This document shows, piece by piece, positions 33,345 through 42,747 of a stretch of DNA of 64,000 nucleotides (position 1 is its first letter; each line of letters begins with the position of its first letter). A program made the translations under genes and the position numbers. Origin of the DNA: DASUNP01 sp035249305 (GTDB taxonomy: Bacteria > Acidobacteriota > Blastocatellia > UBA7656); the NCBI GenBank assembly GCA_035249305.1, contig DATFGQ010000131.1:62001-126000 (forward strand). Direction: 5' to 3'. Under the pieces are notes generated by a model. That model was not told the DNA's origin and did no database searches. It saw only the letters and a program-made list of their open reading frames with translations.

Positions 33345-36300
33345 ATGACAAACGGATATAAAGCCTCAGACGGCCACACGCCTTATAAGGGTTTGACGGC
33401 GTATAGCGAGCAGGACGCGCTCTTCTTCTTCGGGCGGGAGCGCATCGTGCGCATCATCGTCAACAATATGTTCCTGTCGCGCGTGCTCGTACTGTATGGC
33501 GCCACGGGCGTTGGGAAGTCATCAGTGCTGCGGGCGTCCGTTATGGGCAGCCTGCGTCAGCGCGACGACCTGATCGTAGTCCATTACAGGGACTGGTATC
33601 ACAACCCCGTGAGCGGCCTCAAATCGGCCGTGGCAGAGGCGGTCGAAGGCGAGACGAAGATGGCTTTCCCGCCCCCGGCCGCCGCATCGCTGGGCGATTA
33701 CCTGTCGGAGTGCGCCGAGCGGGCCGGCCGCGAGCTGATGATCATACTCGACCAGTTCGAAGAGTTCTTCCTCTACCAGAATCCGGAGGAGAAGCCTGGA
33801 AGCTTCGCCTTTGAGTTTACGTCCGCCGTTTCGCGCGACATGCCCGTGAGCTTCCTCATATCGATAAGGGAGGACACGCTGTCAAAGCTCGACCGCTTCA
33901 AAGACCGCATCCCGGACCTGTTCAGCGACTCCTTGCGCCTCAGGCACCTCAACCTTGAGGAGGCGCGCGCCGCCATCGAGGGACCCATTCAACGGTACAA
34001 CAGCATACACGGGACGAGCATCCGCATAGAGCCGGAATTGGTCGACGCGGTGCTGGAGCAGGTCAGGACAGGGCAGGTCAGCTTCAACGAATCGGGGCGC
34101 GGGGAGATTACGCGCGGCAATCAGGGCGAAGAGACGGCGAAGATCGAAACGCCCTTTCTTCAGCTTGTGATGATGCGGATATGGAATGAAGAGATGCGCT
34201 CCGGGTCTGAGGTGTTGCGGCTGTCGACATTAGCGAACCTGGGCGGCGCCAGGCTGATAGTGCGGACACACCTGGACGGCGTGCTGGCGGAGATGACCGA
34301 TTCCGACCGTGGCATCGCCGCGCAGATCTTCAACTTCCTCGTCACGCCTTCCGGGACGAAGATCGCGCACACGGTCAAAGACCTGTCTGATTACGCGGCG
34401 GTCAAGGAGGAGGAGCTGAAAGAGGTGTTAGAGGCGCTGTCGAGCGGCGACAATCGCATACTGCGCCGCGTGGCGCCGTCGCCCGACGGCCCGCTGGAGC
34501 CGCGCTACGAGATATTCCACGACGTTCTCGCGCCGGCAATCCTCAGTTGGCGCGAGCGGTACATGAAGGCGAAAGATGAGAAAGATATCCAGCGCGAAAT
34601 AGCAAAAATGCGGGAGCAGCAGGATGCGGAGGCGGCGCGGCTTGCGGCGCATGCCCGCGCGCGCCGACTGCGTTGGACCGTCGCCGTTATGGCTATCGGA
34701 CTAATCTTGCTTGCCGGCGTATCGACTTATGCCTTTGTGAAGAGGGGAGAAGCGCGGACCGCGAGAAACGAGGCTATCAAGGAAAGAGACATCGCCCAGG
34801 CAGCCACGGGCGAAGCCGAAAAGCAGACTAAGATTGCCGAAGAAAAAACGGCTGATGCCGAGTTGCAAACAGAGGCCCTCAGGAAGCAGCGCGACGCGAC
34901 CTTGGAGGCGCGAAGCGAAGCAGAGCAGGCCTGGTCTGAAGCTAGAAAGTCGCGCGACATTGCTCGCGCGGCCGAAAAGAAAGCGCTCGATGACCGGGAG
35001 GCCGCCAGGCAGGCCAGAGCCGACGCCACAGCCGCGCGCACCCAAGCCGACAACTCAAGAAAGGAAGCCCAGAAGGAGCGTGAAGCCGCCGAGGTGGCTA
35101 GCGCCGAGGCTGAGAAGGCCAGGAATGAGGCTACGCTTTCACGCATTGCTGCTCAACAGGCGGAAGAGAACTCCTTTAAGAACCAACAGGTCGCCGCGCA
35201 GGCCAGGGCGGAAGCTGAGAAGGCGAAAATTGATGCTATAGATTCGAGGACTGCCGCCGGAAAGGCGGAGGCAAAGGCTAAAGAATTAGAGAAAGAGGCT
35301 CAAAGGCAACTGGAGGCGATAAGAACGCTGGGGCGAGCGGTCCGTTACAATAAGTTCATAATGGATGCTCATACCGGGGTTGTGAATAAAGCCGTTCCTA
35401 GCAAGGATGGCAGATCGATCGTTACGGCCGGCGCGGATAAGGTGGCTGTAGTGTGGGATTACGCGGACGAGAGCAAGCCGCCTGTTAAGCTGACAGGACA
35501 TTTAAATGCCGTGAACGACGCGGACTTCAGCCCCGATGGCAAGTTTGTGGTCACGGCGAGCGATGATAAAAGAGTTATTATCTTCGACGTTGCCAGTGGA
35601 GCGCGGATCAGGAGTATGTCGCAGCACCGTATGAAGGTTAATACCGCGCGATTCAGCCATGATGGGGAGCATATTGTCACTTCAAGCGATGACGACACGG
35701 CGAAGATATGGAGCAGAAAAAATGGGAGCGTGCGCACGCTGGATGGGCATAAAGAGGATTTGAACAGCGCGGTATTCAGCCCCGATGGGAAATACGTCGT
35801 CACGTCGAGTGATGACGACACGGCTCGGATATGGGTCGCGGAGACAGGGGCGGTGAAGGCCGTCCTGGATAAGCATGAGAATAACGTCAACAGCGCCGTC
35901 TTCAGCCACGATGGCGATCGCGTACTTACATCGAGCGGCGACAAAACGGCCAAGATTTGGGATTTAAGTGGGAACCTTGTGCGCTCCCTCCAAGGGCATA
36001 AAGATGCTGTGAACACGGCCGCCTTTAGCCAGGACGATAAGTATGTAGTCACGGCGAGCGATGATGCGACGGCGAAGGTTTGGGAGGCGAGCACTGGCCA
36101 TAAGCTCATCGATCTGGATAAGCATAAGATGAAGGTCAACGACGCAGCATTCAGTTCTGACGGAAAGCTCGTAGTGACCGCCTGCGCCGACGGCTACGCG
36201 AGGGTCTGGGAGCGGAGCAGCGGCAAGCTGGTCGCGCAACTGCTGCATACGGGCCCGGTTCTAAGCGCCGCGTTCATCTCTGACAGCAAGTTGATAGTGA

Positions 36301-36362
36301 CGGCGAGCGCCGATAAGAGGGTACAGGTGTGGGACATCTCATCGCCCCCGAACTCTCAATGA
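33345..36362 (+). CDS. Membrane-anchored nSTAND-type NTPase with coiled coil and eight WD40 repeats
   Basis: 1005 aa from the ATG at 33345, preferred for TAAGGAG upstream; an ATG at 33303 would add 14 residues and overlap the previous gene. The NTPase opens HTPYKGLTAYSEQDALFFFGR, with Walker A YGATGVGKSS (51-60) and Walker B ILDQFEEFF (134-142), then a helical arm. One transmembrane helix (about 443-465) is followed by a 180-residue Ala/Glu/Lys-rich coiled coil and eight WD40 repeats (about 660-1005) of similar sequence (SPDGKYVVTSSDDDTARIW type). The WD40 end likely senses a trigger and the NTPase relays it. No effector enzyme is fused, so it may signal to the two SIR2 proteins encoded upstream. 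Confidence 0.87.
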   Translation: MTNGYKASDGHTPYKGLTAYSEQDALFFFGRERIVRIIVNNMFLSRVLVLYGATGVGKSSVLRASVMGSLRQRDDLIVVHYRDWYHNPVSGLKSAVAEAVEGETKMAFPPPAAASLGDYLSECAERAGRELMIILDQFEEFFLYQNPEEKPGSFAFEFTSAVSRDMPVSFLISIREDTLSKLDRFKDRIPDLFSDSLRLRHLNLEEARAAIEGPIQRYNSIHGTSIRIEPELVDAVLEQVRTGQVSFNESGRGEITRGNQGEETAKIETPFLQLVMMRIWNEEMRSGSEVLRLSTLANLGGARLIVRTHLDGVLAEMTDSDRGIAAQIFNFLVTPSGTKIAHTVKDLSDYAAVKEEELKEVLEALSSGDNRILRRVAPSPDGPLEPRYEIFHDVLAPAILSWRERYMKAKDEKDIQREIAKMREQQDAEAARLAAHARARRLRWTVAVMAIGLILLAGVSTYAFVKRGEARTARNEAIKERDIAQAATGEAEKQTKIAEEKTADAELQTEALRKQRDATLEARSEAEQAWSEARKSRDIARAAEKKALDDREAARQARADATAARTQADNSRKEAQKEREAAEVASAEAEKARNEATLSRIAAQQAEENSFKNQQVAAQARAEAEKAKIDAIDSRTAAGKAEAKAKELEKEAQRQLEAIRTLGRAVRYNKFIMDAHTGVVNKAVPSKDGRSIVTAGADKVAVVWDYADESKPPVKLTGHLNAVNDADFSPDGKFVVTASDDKRVIIFDVASGARIRSMSQHRMKVNTARFSHDGEHIVTSSDDDTAKIWSRKNGSVRTLDGHKEDLNSAVFSPDGKYVVTSSDDDTARIWVAETGAVKAVLDKHENNVNSAVFSHDGDRVLTSSGDKTAKIWDLSGNLVRSLQGHKDAVNTAAFSQDDKYVVTASDDATAKVWEASTGHKLIDLDKHKMKVNDAAFSSDGKLVVTACADGYARVWERSSGKLVAQLLHTGPVLSAAFISDSKLIVTASADKRVQVWDISSPPNSQ

Positions 36363-36376
36363 GAGAATCAAATCCT

Positions 36377-38422
36377 TCAGACCTTTTCATCGCTCGTCTT
36401 GTTCCAGCACCTCAGCACTTCCGCGACGCTCCAGGCCTGGGCTATGCAGCCGCGCGGGGTGAAAGGCGCTTCGGCGTCGAATATCTCGCTGATCGAGCCC
36501 ACGGCCGCGTCGTCGAAGTGCGGCGCGAAGTCTTCGACGAACCTCCGCGCGCCCTTGCGGTCGTCGGGGTAGACTTTCAGATACGCGTCGATGAAAGGGC
36601 CTATCAGCCATCCCCAGACCGTGCCCTGGTGGTACGCCGCGTCGCGCGAGCGCAGGTCGCCGGAATAGTTAGCCTTGTAATCCGGGTGGTCGCGCGAAAG
36701 CGAGCGCAAGCCTACGGGCGTAAGCAGCCGCTCGCGCGCCACGTTCAAGACTTGCTCCCACCGCGAACGGTCGAGCACGGGATGGCGCAGCGAGATGGCT
36801 AACAACTGGTTGGGGCGGCAAGCCGCGTCGTCGCCCTGCTCGCCGTCTATCACGTCATACAGGTAGCCCCCGTCCGAATACCAGAAACGTTTGTTGAAAG
36901 AAGCTCTCGCCCGCTCGGCCTGTTCGGCGGCGCGGCGCGCGGTCTGGTCGTCGCCTTCTTCGCGCGCCCAGCCTTCGAGCAGCCTCAGCGCGTTGTACCA
37001 GAGCGCGTTTATCTCTACGGCCTTGCCGCGCCGCGGGGTGACGACCCACCCGTCGACCTTCGCGTCCATCCAGGTGAGCTGATAGCCCTGCTCGCCCTGG
37101 CGCAGGAGGGCGTCTGCGGGGTCTACGCATATGCCGAACCGCGTCCCGCGAATGTGGTAGTCGACGATCTCTATCAGTTTAGGGAGCACCATCCTCAACG
37201 TGATGCGGTCGCCGGTCGTTTCGACGTAACGGTCGATGGCGTGAAAGAACCATAGCGTCGCGTCCGCCGTGTGATAGAGCCCTTCCTTTTCGCCTTCGGG
37301 AAACATGTTAGGGATCAGCCCGTCGCGTATGTAGTGGGCGAACGTCCGCAAGATGCACCCGGCTTCGAAGTGGCGGCCCGTGGCGAGCGTCAACCCTTCG
37401 AGGCTTATCATCGTGTCGCGCCCCCAGTCGGTGAACCAGTGATAACCGGCTATGATGGTCCGCACCTCGTCGCCTACGGCGTGCGCGCGCGCAGTCTCTT
37501 CCGTGCGCCCGGACGGAGTGGTTATGAACTGGTCGGCCGCCAGCACCAGCTCCGCCGCGAGCCCCGACTGCGCTTCGGCGGGGGCCGTGGCGAGCAGTTG
37601 GTCGCGCCGCCCCATCTCCGCTTCGAGCGCGTAACCGGGCTCCAGGGCCTTGATAGTCTCCCACGACTCGGTCGACGCGACGAGCGTGGCGTCGCGCTCC
37701 TTCGAAAGAGTCAGGTGAAAGTAGCCGGGGCTCCACAGCCCCCCGCGATGGTCGTACCCGCGCGCCTGCTCTTTGCGGTAGATCAGGTCGGGCGTCGCGA
37801 CCCTATCGAAAGTGAACCGAGCGCCTTCGCCGTAGATCAGCATTCTGAGCGGCACGTACTTATGGCCTAAGCAGATCTCGTATCGATCTTCGACCACGGT
37901 CAATGTGTAAGGCTCGTCGGAAGGCGTGTCGAGTCGCCCTTCGTGCGGGCGAAACTGTATGTGCGGCCTCAGCTCCAGGCTGACGGGTTCGTCGCCTTCG
38001 ACCACGCGGTAATCGACGTGAACCGTGTTCTGCATGTGCAGGAGGAAGATGCGCTTCTCGATAGTCACGCCCCTGGCTTCGTAGCGCCAGACGGGCAACC
38101 CCATCTCAAGCCGAAACTCGGTCAGGTACTTGGCCGCCTCCATCTGCAACCCGCCCTCGGTCTCGACACCGCTCAACTGAATCACCGACCCGTCGGCGTA
38201 CCTGATCTGCTCGTCCAGGTCGTTGAGCATCATCATTCTGCCGAGCGGGGAAGGCAACGCCGCCACGAGCAGTCCGTGGAACCGCCGCGTCAGCACGCCC
38301 GAGATCGTCCCCGACGCGTAACCGCCAAGCCCATTCGTCACAAGCCACTCGCGCGTCAAAAGCAGTTCGGAGCGCGAGGCGTCAGCTTCGCTCCACGGCA
38401 GTCTGCGAACTAGATTACGCAT
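36377..38422 (-). CDS. Amylo-alpha-1,6-glucosidase (glycogen debranching, GDE family)
   Basis: 681 aa. The N-terminal GDE_N-type beta domain has TREWLVTNGLGGYASGTI and TRRFHGLLVAA. The C-terminal (alpha/alpha)6 barrel shows WFTDWGRDTMISLEG, EGLYHTADATLWF, LTWMDAKVDGW, the KAVEINALWYNALR block and RDAAYHQGTVWGWLIGPF. It removes alpha-1,6 branches from glycogen in the cytoplasm. Its start overlaps the end of the treZ gene by 8 bp; they form an operon for glycogen/maltooligosaccharide turnover. It converges with the WD40 gene with only 14 bp between stops. Confidence 0.93.
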   Translation of the reverse strand: MRNLVRRLPWSEADASRSELLLTREWLVTNGLGGYASGTISGVLTRRFHGLLVAALPSPLGRMMMLNDLDEQIRYADGSVIQLSGVETEGGLQMEAAKYLTEFRLEMGLPVWRYEARGVTIEKRIFLLHMQNTVHVDYRVVEGDEPVSLELRPHIQFRPHEGRLDTPSDEPYTLTVVEDRYEICLGHKYVPLRMLIYGEGARFTFDRVATPDLIYRKEQARGYDHRGGLWSPGYFHLTLSKERDATLVASTESWETIKALEPGYALEAEMGRRDQLLATAPAEAQSGLAAELVLAADQFITTPSGRTEETARAHAVGDEVRTIIAGYHWFTDWGRDTMISLEGLTLATGRHFEAGCILRTFAHYIRDGLIPNMFPEGEKEGLYHTADATLWFFHAIDRYVETTGDRITLRMVLPKLIEIVDYHIRGTRFGICVDPADALLRQGEQGYQLTWMDAKVDGWVVTPRRGKAVEINALWYNALRLLEGWAREEGDDQTARRAAEQAERARASFNKRFWYSDGGYLYDVIDGEQGDDAACRPNQLLAISLRHPVLDRSRWEQVLNVARERLLTPVGLRSLSRDHPDYKANYSGDLRSRDAAYHQGTVWGWLIGPFIDAYLKVYPDDRKGARRFVEDFAPHFDDAAVGSISEIFDAEAPFTPRGCIAQAWSVAEVLRCWNKTSDEKV

Positions 38423-40358
38423 CTATATTCTCCTCATCGGTCGCCTCTTCGGTGGTCGTCTCTTCGATCTCGCCCGCGCGAAGGGCGACCGCGGCGCGGC
38501 CGGGTATCTGCCAGCCCTTGGGCGTGTCGAGCGGCGGCGTGCCGGCGCCGCCGTAGCGCGGGTCTTCGCTCGACCAGAGTATCTCCCACGCCTTACCCGC
38601 GGGCGGGGCAAGCAGCGGCTCAGGCGCGGGCGCAAGCACGATGTCCGGGCCGAGGTTGACTACGAGCAGACAGTCGTTCGCCCCTCCGGCGAAGAATCTC
38701 AGCGCGAACGCTTCGTTGCCTAAGACCGCGCCGTCCACGCCGCGCGGGCGTTGAGAGCTGAAGGCTGCGGTTTCGCGCCTGAGCCTCAACAGGTCACGGT
38801 GCATCGAGTAGATCTCGCGGTTGCGCTCGCGCTCCGCGAAGTCGAGCTTCGACCTGTTGAAGGTTTCCGCGTCGCGCGGGTCCGCGATCACGGTTTGCAT
38901 CTCGTCGAGCGCGAGGCTCGGGAATTGCGCGAGGAATTTAAGCCTCCCGTTTCGAACCAGCTCCCCGAGCTTTTCTCCGTGATCGGCGAAGAAGAGGAAA
39001 GGGCTCGAAGCGGCGAACTCCTGCCCTTGAAATATCATTGGCGTCGCCGGCCCTAGCAGCACGAGCGCGGTCAACGCCCTCAAACGGCCGGGGCTCGACA
39101 GACGGTTCATGCGGTAGCCGCGCGCGGAGTTCGCGACCTGATCGTGGTTCTCTATGAAGCTCACGAACGACGCGGGTTTTATGTCGAGCGCGGGAGTGCC
39201 GCGCCGCTGCTTCTGCCACTTGTAGTGCTGACCCTGGTAAAGGTAGCCCCATTTGAGCGCGGATATGAACTCCTGCGGCGCGCCGCGATAGTCCGTGTAG
39301 TAGGCGGGGTTGTGGCCCGTCAGGGCGACCACGGCGCTGTGATGAAGGTCATCGTTCCAGAGCGCGTCCAATCCGTAACCGCCTTCTTCCGGCGGCCTGA
39401 CGAGTCGAGTCTCCTGCGGCTCGTTCTCGCCTATGGTGATGATCGAGCGCCGTCCCGCCGACGAGCGAGCGCGGCGGACTATCGCGGCCAGTATGTGGTC
39501 TTCCGACTGGTCGTAGATGTTCTGCGTGGCGTCCAGGCGCAGCCCGTCGAGCTGAAACTCGTCTATCCAGTAACCCGCGTTCGCGATGAAGAACTCTCGC
39601 ACGGGTTCCGAGCCCGCATCATAAAAGTTGATGGCGTCGCCCCAATCGGTCACATGTCGGTCTGTGAAGTAGTCGTCGGAATACTGGCGCAGGTAATTCC
39701 CATCCGGCCCGAGGTGGTTGTAGACGACATCGAGTATGACCGCGAGCCCTTCGGCGTGCGCTCGGTCGACGAAGCGGCGGAAGTCATCGGGCTCTCCATA
39801 CAGTCGCGTGGGCGCGTATAGATCGACGCCGTCGTAACCCCAACCGAAGCGGCCCGGAAAGTCATGCACGGGCATGACTTCGATGACCGTCACGCCGAGG
39901 TCCGCAAGCTCTTTCAACTCGCGCGCGGCCGCCTCCCACGTCCCCGCGCGCGTGAAGGTCCCTATGTGCATCTCGTAGATGACCTGGCCTTCGATCTTGA
40001 CGCCCTTCGACACGTCGTCCGTCCAGTGAAAGCTCAGGGGATCGACGACCTGCGAAGGCCCGTGCGGCCCCTCGGGTTGAAACCGCGAAGCGGGATCTGG
40101 GAAGCTATCTCCGCCGTCCAACCGAAACCGATAAAGCGTCCCGGCCTGCGCCTGGCGCACGATGCCCGAGAAGTAACCTCCTGGTTCCGGTTCAAGCTCG
40201 GCCGTCACGAGCGCGCCTTCGGATTTAGAGCCCGAAGGCGGTTCAATTATGACCTCGACCGTTTTGCGTTTGGGCGCCCACACGCGAAAGTGTGTCCCGC
40301 CTTCTGACAACACCTCTGCACCTACCGGCAACCGCCTGCCTCGCGTGGCCGAGTACAT
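38415..40358 (-). CDS. treZ: Malto-oligosyltrehalose trehalohydrolase (GH13)
   Basis: 647 aa. An N-terminal carbohydrate-binding beta domain (FRVWAPKRKTVEVII) is followed by the GH13 barrel. TreZ features are FGWGYDGVDLYAPTRLYG, VVYNHLGPDGNYL, nucleophile Asp in DGLRLDATQN, acid/base Glu in TIGENEP and the third carboxylate in FIENHDQVA. It releases trehalose from maltooligosyltrehalose, giving the osmoprotectant. The TreY partner that makes the substrate is not in this window. The acidic tail (IEETTTEEATDEENIDA) is unusual. An RBS cannot be judged well here; MYSATRGRRLPVGAE fits homologue starts. Confidence 0.93.
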   Translation of the reverse strand: MYSATRGRRLPVGAEVLSEGGTHFRVWAPKRKTVEVIIEPPSGSKSEGALVTAELEPEPGGYFSGIVRQAQAGTLYRFRLDGGDSFPDPASRFQPEGPHGPSQVVDPLSFHWTDDVSKGVKIEGQVIYEMHIGTFTRAGTWEAAARELKELADLGVTVIEVMPVHDFPGRFGWGYDGVDLYAPTRLYGEPDDFRRFVDRAHAEGLAVILDVVYNHLGPDGNYLRQYSDDYFTDRHVTDWGDAINFYDAGSEPVREFFIANAGYWIDEFQLDGLRLDATQNIYDQSEDHILAAIVRRARSSAGRRSIITIGENEPQETRLVRPPEEGGYGLDALWNDDLHHSAVVALTGHNPAYYTDYRGAPQEFISALKWGYLYQGQHYKWQKQRRGTPALDIKPASFVSFIENHDQVANSARGYRMNRLSSPGRLRALTALVLLGPATPMIFQGQEFAASSPFLFFADHGEKLGELVRNGRLKFLAQFPSLALDEMQTVIADPRDAETFNRSKLDFAERERNREIYSMHRDLLRLRRETAAFSSQRPRGVDGAVLGNEAFALRFFAGGANDCLLVVNLGPDIVLAPAPEPLLAPPAGKAWEILWSSEDPRYGGAGTPPLDTPKGWQIPGRAAVALRAGEIEETTTEEATDEENIDA

Positions 40359-40374
40359 TTACACTTTACCTTTC

Positions 40375-40893
40375 TCAAACAGTGGTCTTTCTATGAGCGA
40401 TCATTCTGAGCAGCCCGTTTATCGCAAGGTGCAGCAGCAGGTAGACCGCCAGCGCCACGATGTAAGAGAGCCTCAACTGCATAGCGCCGCGCGCCGGGTC
40501 CGCGACCAGCCCGCGAAAGGGCGCTAGCAGCGGCGACGCGATCGTATCGATGAAGTTCTTGAAGCCGTTCGACTCGCGCGCGCCTATCAACTCCAGAATG
40601 ATCTCTAACCCGATGATGCCGTAGATCAGATAAAAAATATAATCGATTACTTGCGAGACTCGCGCCACGCCCCTGGCGCGATCGATCTCTGTCTCAGTCT
40701 CTCGGACCTCATGGACTGCTTTGTGTTTCAGTTCTTCGGCCACCTGATCGGCCTCGGCCCGCTCGACAGGGTCGAGCCGGTCGGCCTTGCGCGCTATCTC
40801 CGAGTGGACCTCTTCGCGCACGGTCCCCTTGATTGCTTCGTGTTGCGCCACGCGGCGCGATTCATCTATTGCGAGTTTTTCGTCTTCGACCAT
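40375..40893 (-). CDS. YggT-family membrane protein with charged N-terminus
   Basis: 172 aa from the ATG at 40893, preceded by AGGAGAT; a longer frame to 41232 is out-of-frame overlap with the neighbour. The first 85 residues are charged and helical (SEIARKADRLDPVERAEAD). Two membrane helices follow (about 88-112 and 142-165) around NFIDTIASPLLAPFRGLV, the YggT-type P-x-L-x-PFR element. YggT proteins are poorly characterised inner-membrane proteins linked to osmotic and division functions. It lies just downstream of a YeaQ/YmgE-like gene, and probably shares its transcript. Confidence 0.75.
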   Translation of the reverse strand: MVEDEKLAIDESRRVAQHEAIKGTVREEVHSEIARKADRLDPVERAEADQVAEELKHKAVHEVRETETEIDRARGVARVSQVIDYIFYLIYGIIGLEIILELIGARESNGFKNFIDTIASPLLAPFRGLVADPARGAMQLRLSYIVALAVYLLLHLAINGLLRMIAHRKTTV

Positions 40894-40913
40894 TTTTCGA
40901 TCTCCTATGATTA

Positions 40914-41189
40914 TTAAACGCGGCTGCGCGTAATGAGGCTGAGGATTGCTACGAAAAGGGCCGCCCCGATGATTGACCAGATGATTGGAAAATTCTTCCC
41001 GCCTATGTTGACCGCGAAGAGCTCCGGGAGGCCAAGCGCGCCCGCGAGCCACATCCCCAAGAGCGCGCCAATGAACCCCAGCGCGATCGAGACCAGACAG
41101 CCCCCGCGGCTGTAACCGACAATCGCCTGCCCGATTGCGCCGCAAATCCCCGCCACCAAAAGCAGGATCAACAGCGACCATAAATCCAT
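40914..41189 (-). CDS. GlsB/YeaQ/YmgE-family small membrane protein
   Basis: 91 aa from the ATG at 41189 with GAAGGAG seven bases upstream. Three membrane helices are visible: LWSLLILLLVAGICGAIG, a central glycine-rich ALGFIGALLGMWLAGALG and IIWSIIGAALFVAILSLI, ending in a short basic tail. Members of this transglycosylase-associated family are general-stress membrane proteins of unknown activity. It precedes the YggT-like gene by 20 bp. Confidence 0.88.
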   Translation of the reverse strand: MDLWSLLILLLVAGICGAIGQAIVGYSRGGCLVSIALGFIGALLGMWLAGALGLPELFAVNIGGKNFPIIWSIIGAALFVAILSLITRSRV

Positions 41190-41361
41190 AGCATCTCTCC
41201 TTCGCCGCTCCACTGAGCAAAGCGGATGCCATCTCTCAGATCATGTCGTAACCCTATTATTTCAGCATTTAAGCTTTTGATTGCCTGCCCTCTCCTTGCA
41301 TAAATGGGCAGGGTCTGACTCGTTTTGGTACGCGGCTCTAGCAGGGCTGATGCAAAGAACC

Positions 41362-41455
41362 TGTAGGGGCGGGGCTTGTCCCCGCCCGGCGGCGCGTAAG
41401 CGCCGGGCGTCATCGCCTTCGGCGATCCGGGCAGGGACAAGCCCTGCCCCTACAG
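41362..41455. repeat. 29-bp inverted-repeat element (GTAGGGGC family)
   Basis: Arms 41362-41390 and 41427-41455 match as reverse complements with two differences; each begins CTGTAGGGGC and carries GGGCTTGTCCC. The middle has its own small hairpins (GGCGCGTAAGCGCC, ATCGCCTTCGGCGAT). It is a MITE- or REP-like dispersed element in a 400-bp gene-free stretch. Confidence 0.85.
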
Positions 41456-41599
41456 TAAATGCTAATTTCGTTTCTCTGCGGATGGAGCCGTTCAAGTTTT
41501 GTTCAAGAGCGTGTGGGCGTAGCTTCAAGAATTTCTCAACCCCGTGCGGGTAATTTCCTGAATGTAGGAAGCAGCTAAATCCCAAAAGGGGCATGAGGG

Positions 41600-42700
41600 A
41601 TGAGATTCAAGACAGCTCCCAATCGGCTAATCAAGACCGCGGTTCTCACTGTAATAATTCTCTCGCTCGGCTTCATCCTCGCCGCGCTCAGGCAGGACAG
41701 ATCGAATACGACCGCGAGCGCCGGCACGGGTCCTGAAACAATCGCCACGGTCGAAGGCAAACAGATAAGCGCGAAGACGTACCGCATGTACCTGCGCAAT
41801 GGCATCGAGGCGCTCGGTCTTTCGGAGTCTAGCGAGGAGGGCCGCCGGAGAGTCGAGATGCTGAAAGCGAGCATCATAGCCGAGCTGATAGACCGCACGC
41901 TGATCGAAGCCGAGGCTGAGCGGCGCAACGTTTCAATCCCCGAAGAGATATTCTCGACCGCCTACAACAGGCGAGTGGCTGAGATGGGCGGCCAGGAGTT
42001 TTACCGCGATTACCTGACCGAGCACTCCATCACGGATGAAGATTTTCGCCGCATCGTCCGCCAGGAGATTCTGGGCGAGCTGATGCAGAAGGAGCTGACG
42101 GCCGCGATTGCGGTGACGGCCGAAGAGGCCCGCGCGTTTTACGACAAAGAGGGATCGAACCCGAATCTCGCCCCGCTCTTTCGCGACCCGGCCCGCGCGC
42201 ACGCCAGTCACATACTCGTGAGCGCGCGCCGCTCACAGATAGCCGCGGAGTTTCGCGCAAAGGGAATGACGAAGACCGAAGCCGACCGCGCCGCCGCAGA
42301 AGAGATGGCGCGTCGCCGCGCGCGGGCTGCCGCGATCCTTCAGAAGGCGCGCGGCGGTCACGACTTTGCCGCGCTCGCCCGCGCGCACTCGGAAGACACA
42401 GGCACTGCCGAACGCGGCGGCGACCTGGGGCTCTTCACCCGCAACACCCACACGGCCCGGTTCGACGACGCGGTCTTTGCGCTCAAGCCCGGCCAGATTA
42501 GCGGCATCGTCGAGACGGAGTATGGCTATCACATAATCAAGCTCGCCGAGCGCAAGGCGGAACGCACGCGCGGATTCGACGAAGTCCGCGCGGAGATCGC
42601 GCGCCAGATCCTCGCGCGCAAGCAAGCAGAAACGCTCACTCAATGGCTTGAGCGCCGCCGCCGCGAGGCCGACGTTCAGGTCGATCCTTTTTACCGTTGA
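41600..42700 (+). CDS. PpiC-type peptidyl-prolyl isomerase (SurA-like)
   Basis: 366 aa. One N-terminal membrane anchor or signal (about 11-32), then a SurA_N-like helical chaperone region (about 45-175: VEGKQISAKTYRMYL, IIAELIDRTLIEAEAERR) and a parvulin domain (about 198-330) with RAHASHILVSAR, HSEDTGTAERGGDLGLF and ETEYGYHIIKLAE. It should help fold exported proteins in the periplasm. The following gene is a secreted S8 protease, a plausible client. An Ala/Arg-rich insert splits the parvulin domain after its first strand, as in several homologues. Confidence 0.92.
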   Translation: MRFKTAPNRLIKTAVLTVIILSLGFILAALRQDRSNTTASAGTGPETIATVEGKQISAKTYRMYLRNGIEALGLSESSEEGRRRVEMLKASIIAELIDRTLIEAEAERRNVSIPEEIFSTAYNRRVAEMGGQEFYRDYLTEHSITDEDFRRIVRQEILGELMQKELTAAIAVTAEEARAFYDKEGSNPNLAPLFRDPARAHASHILVSARRSQIAAEFRAKGMTKTEADRAAAEEMARRRARAAAILQKARGGHDFAALARAHSEDTGTAERGGDLGLFTRNTHTARFDDAVFALKPGQISGIVETEYGYHIIKLAERKAERTRGFDEVRAEIARQILARKQAETLTQWLERRRREADVQVDPFYR

Positions 42701-42747
42701 AGAAGATGAATAAAACTCTTTCAGATGAAACAGGAGGCTTTCAAGCA

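Noticed and set aside
35340..36350. Tandem DNA repeats in the WD40 gene
   Set aside because: The periodicity of about 126 bases comes from homologous WD40 protein repeats; the DNA copies are diverged.
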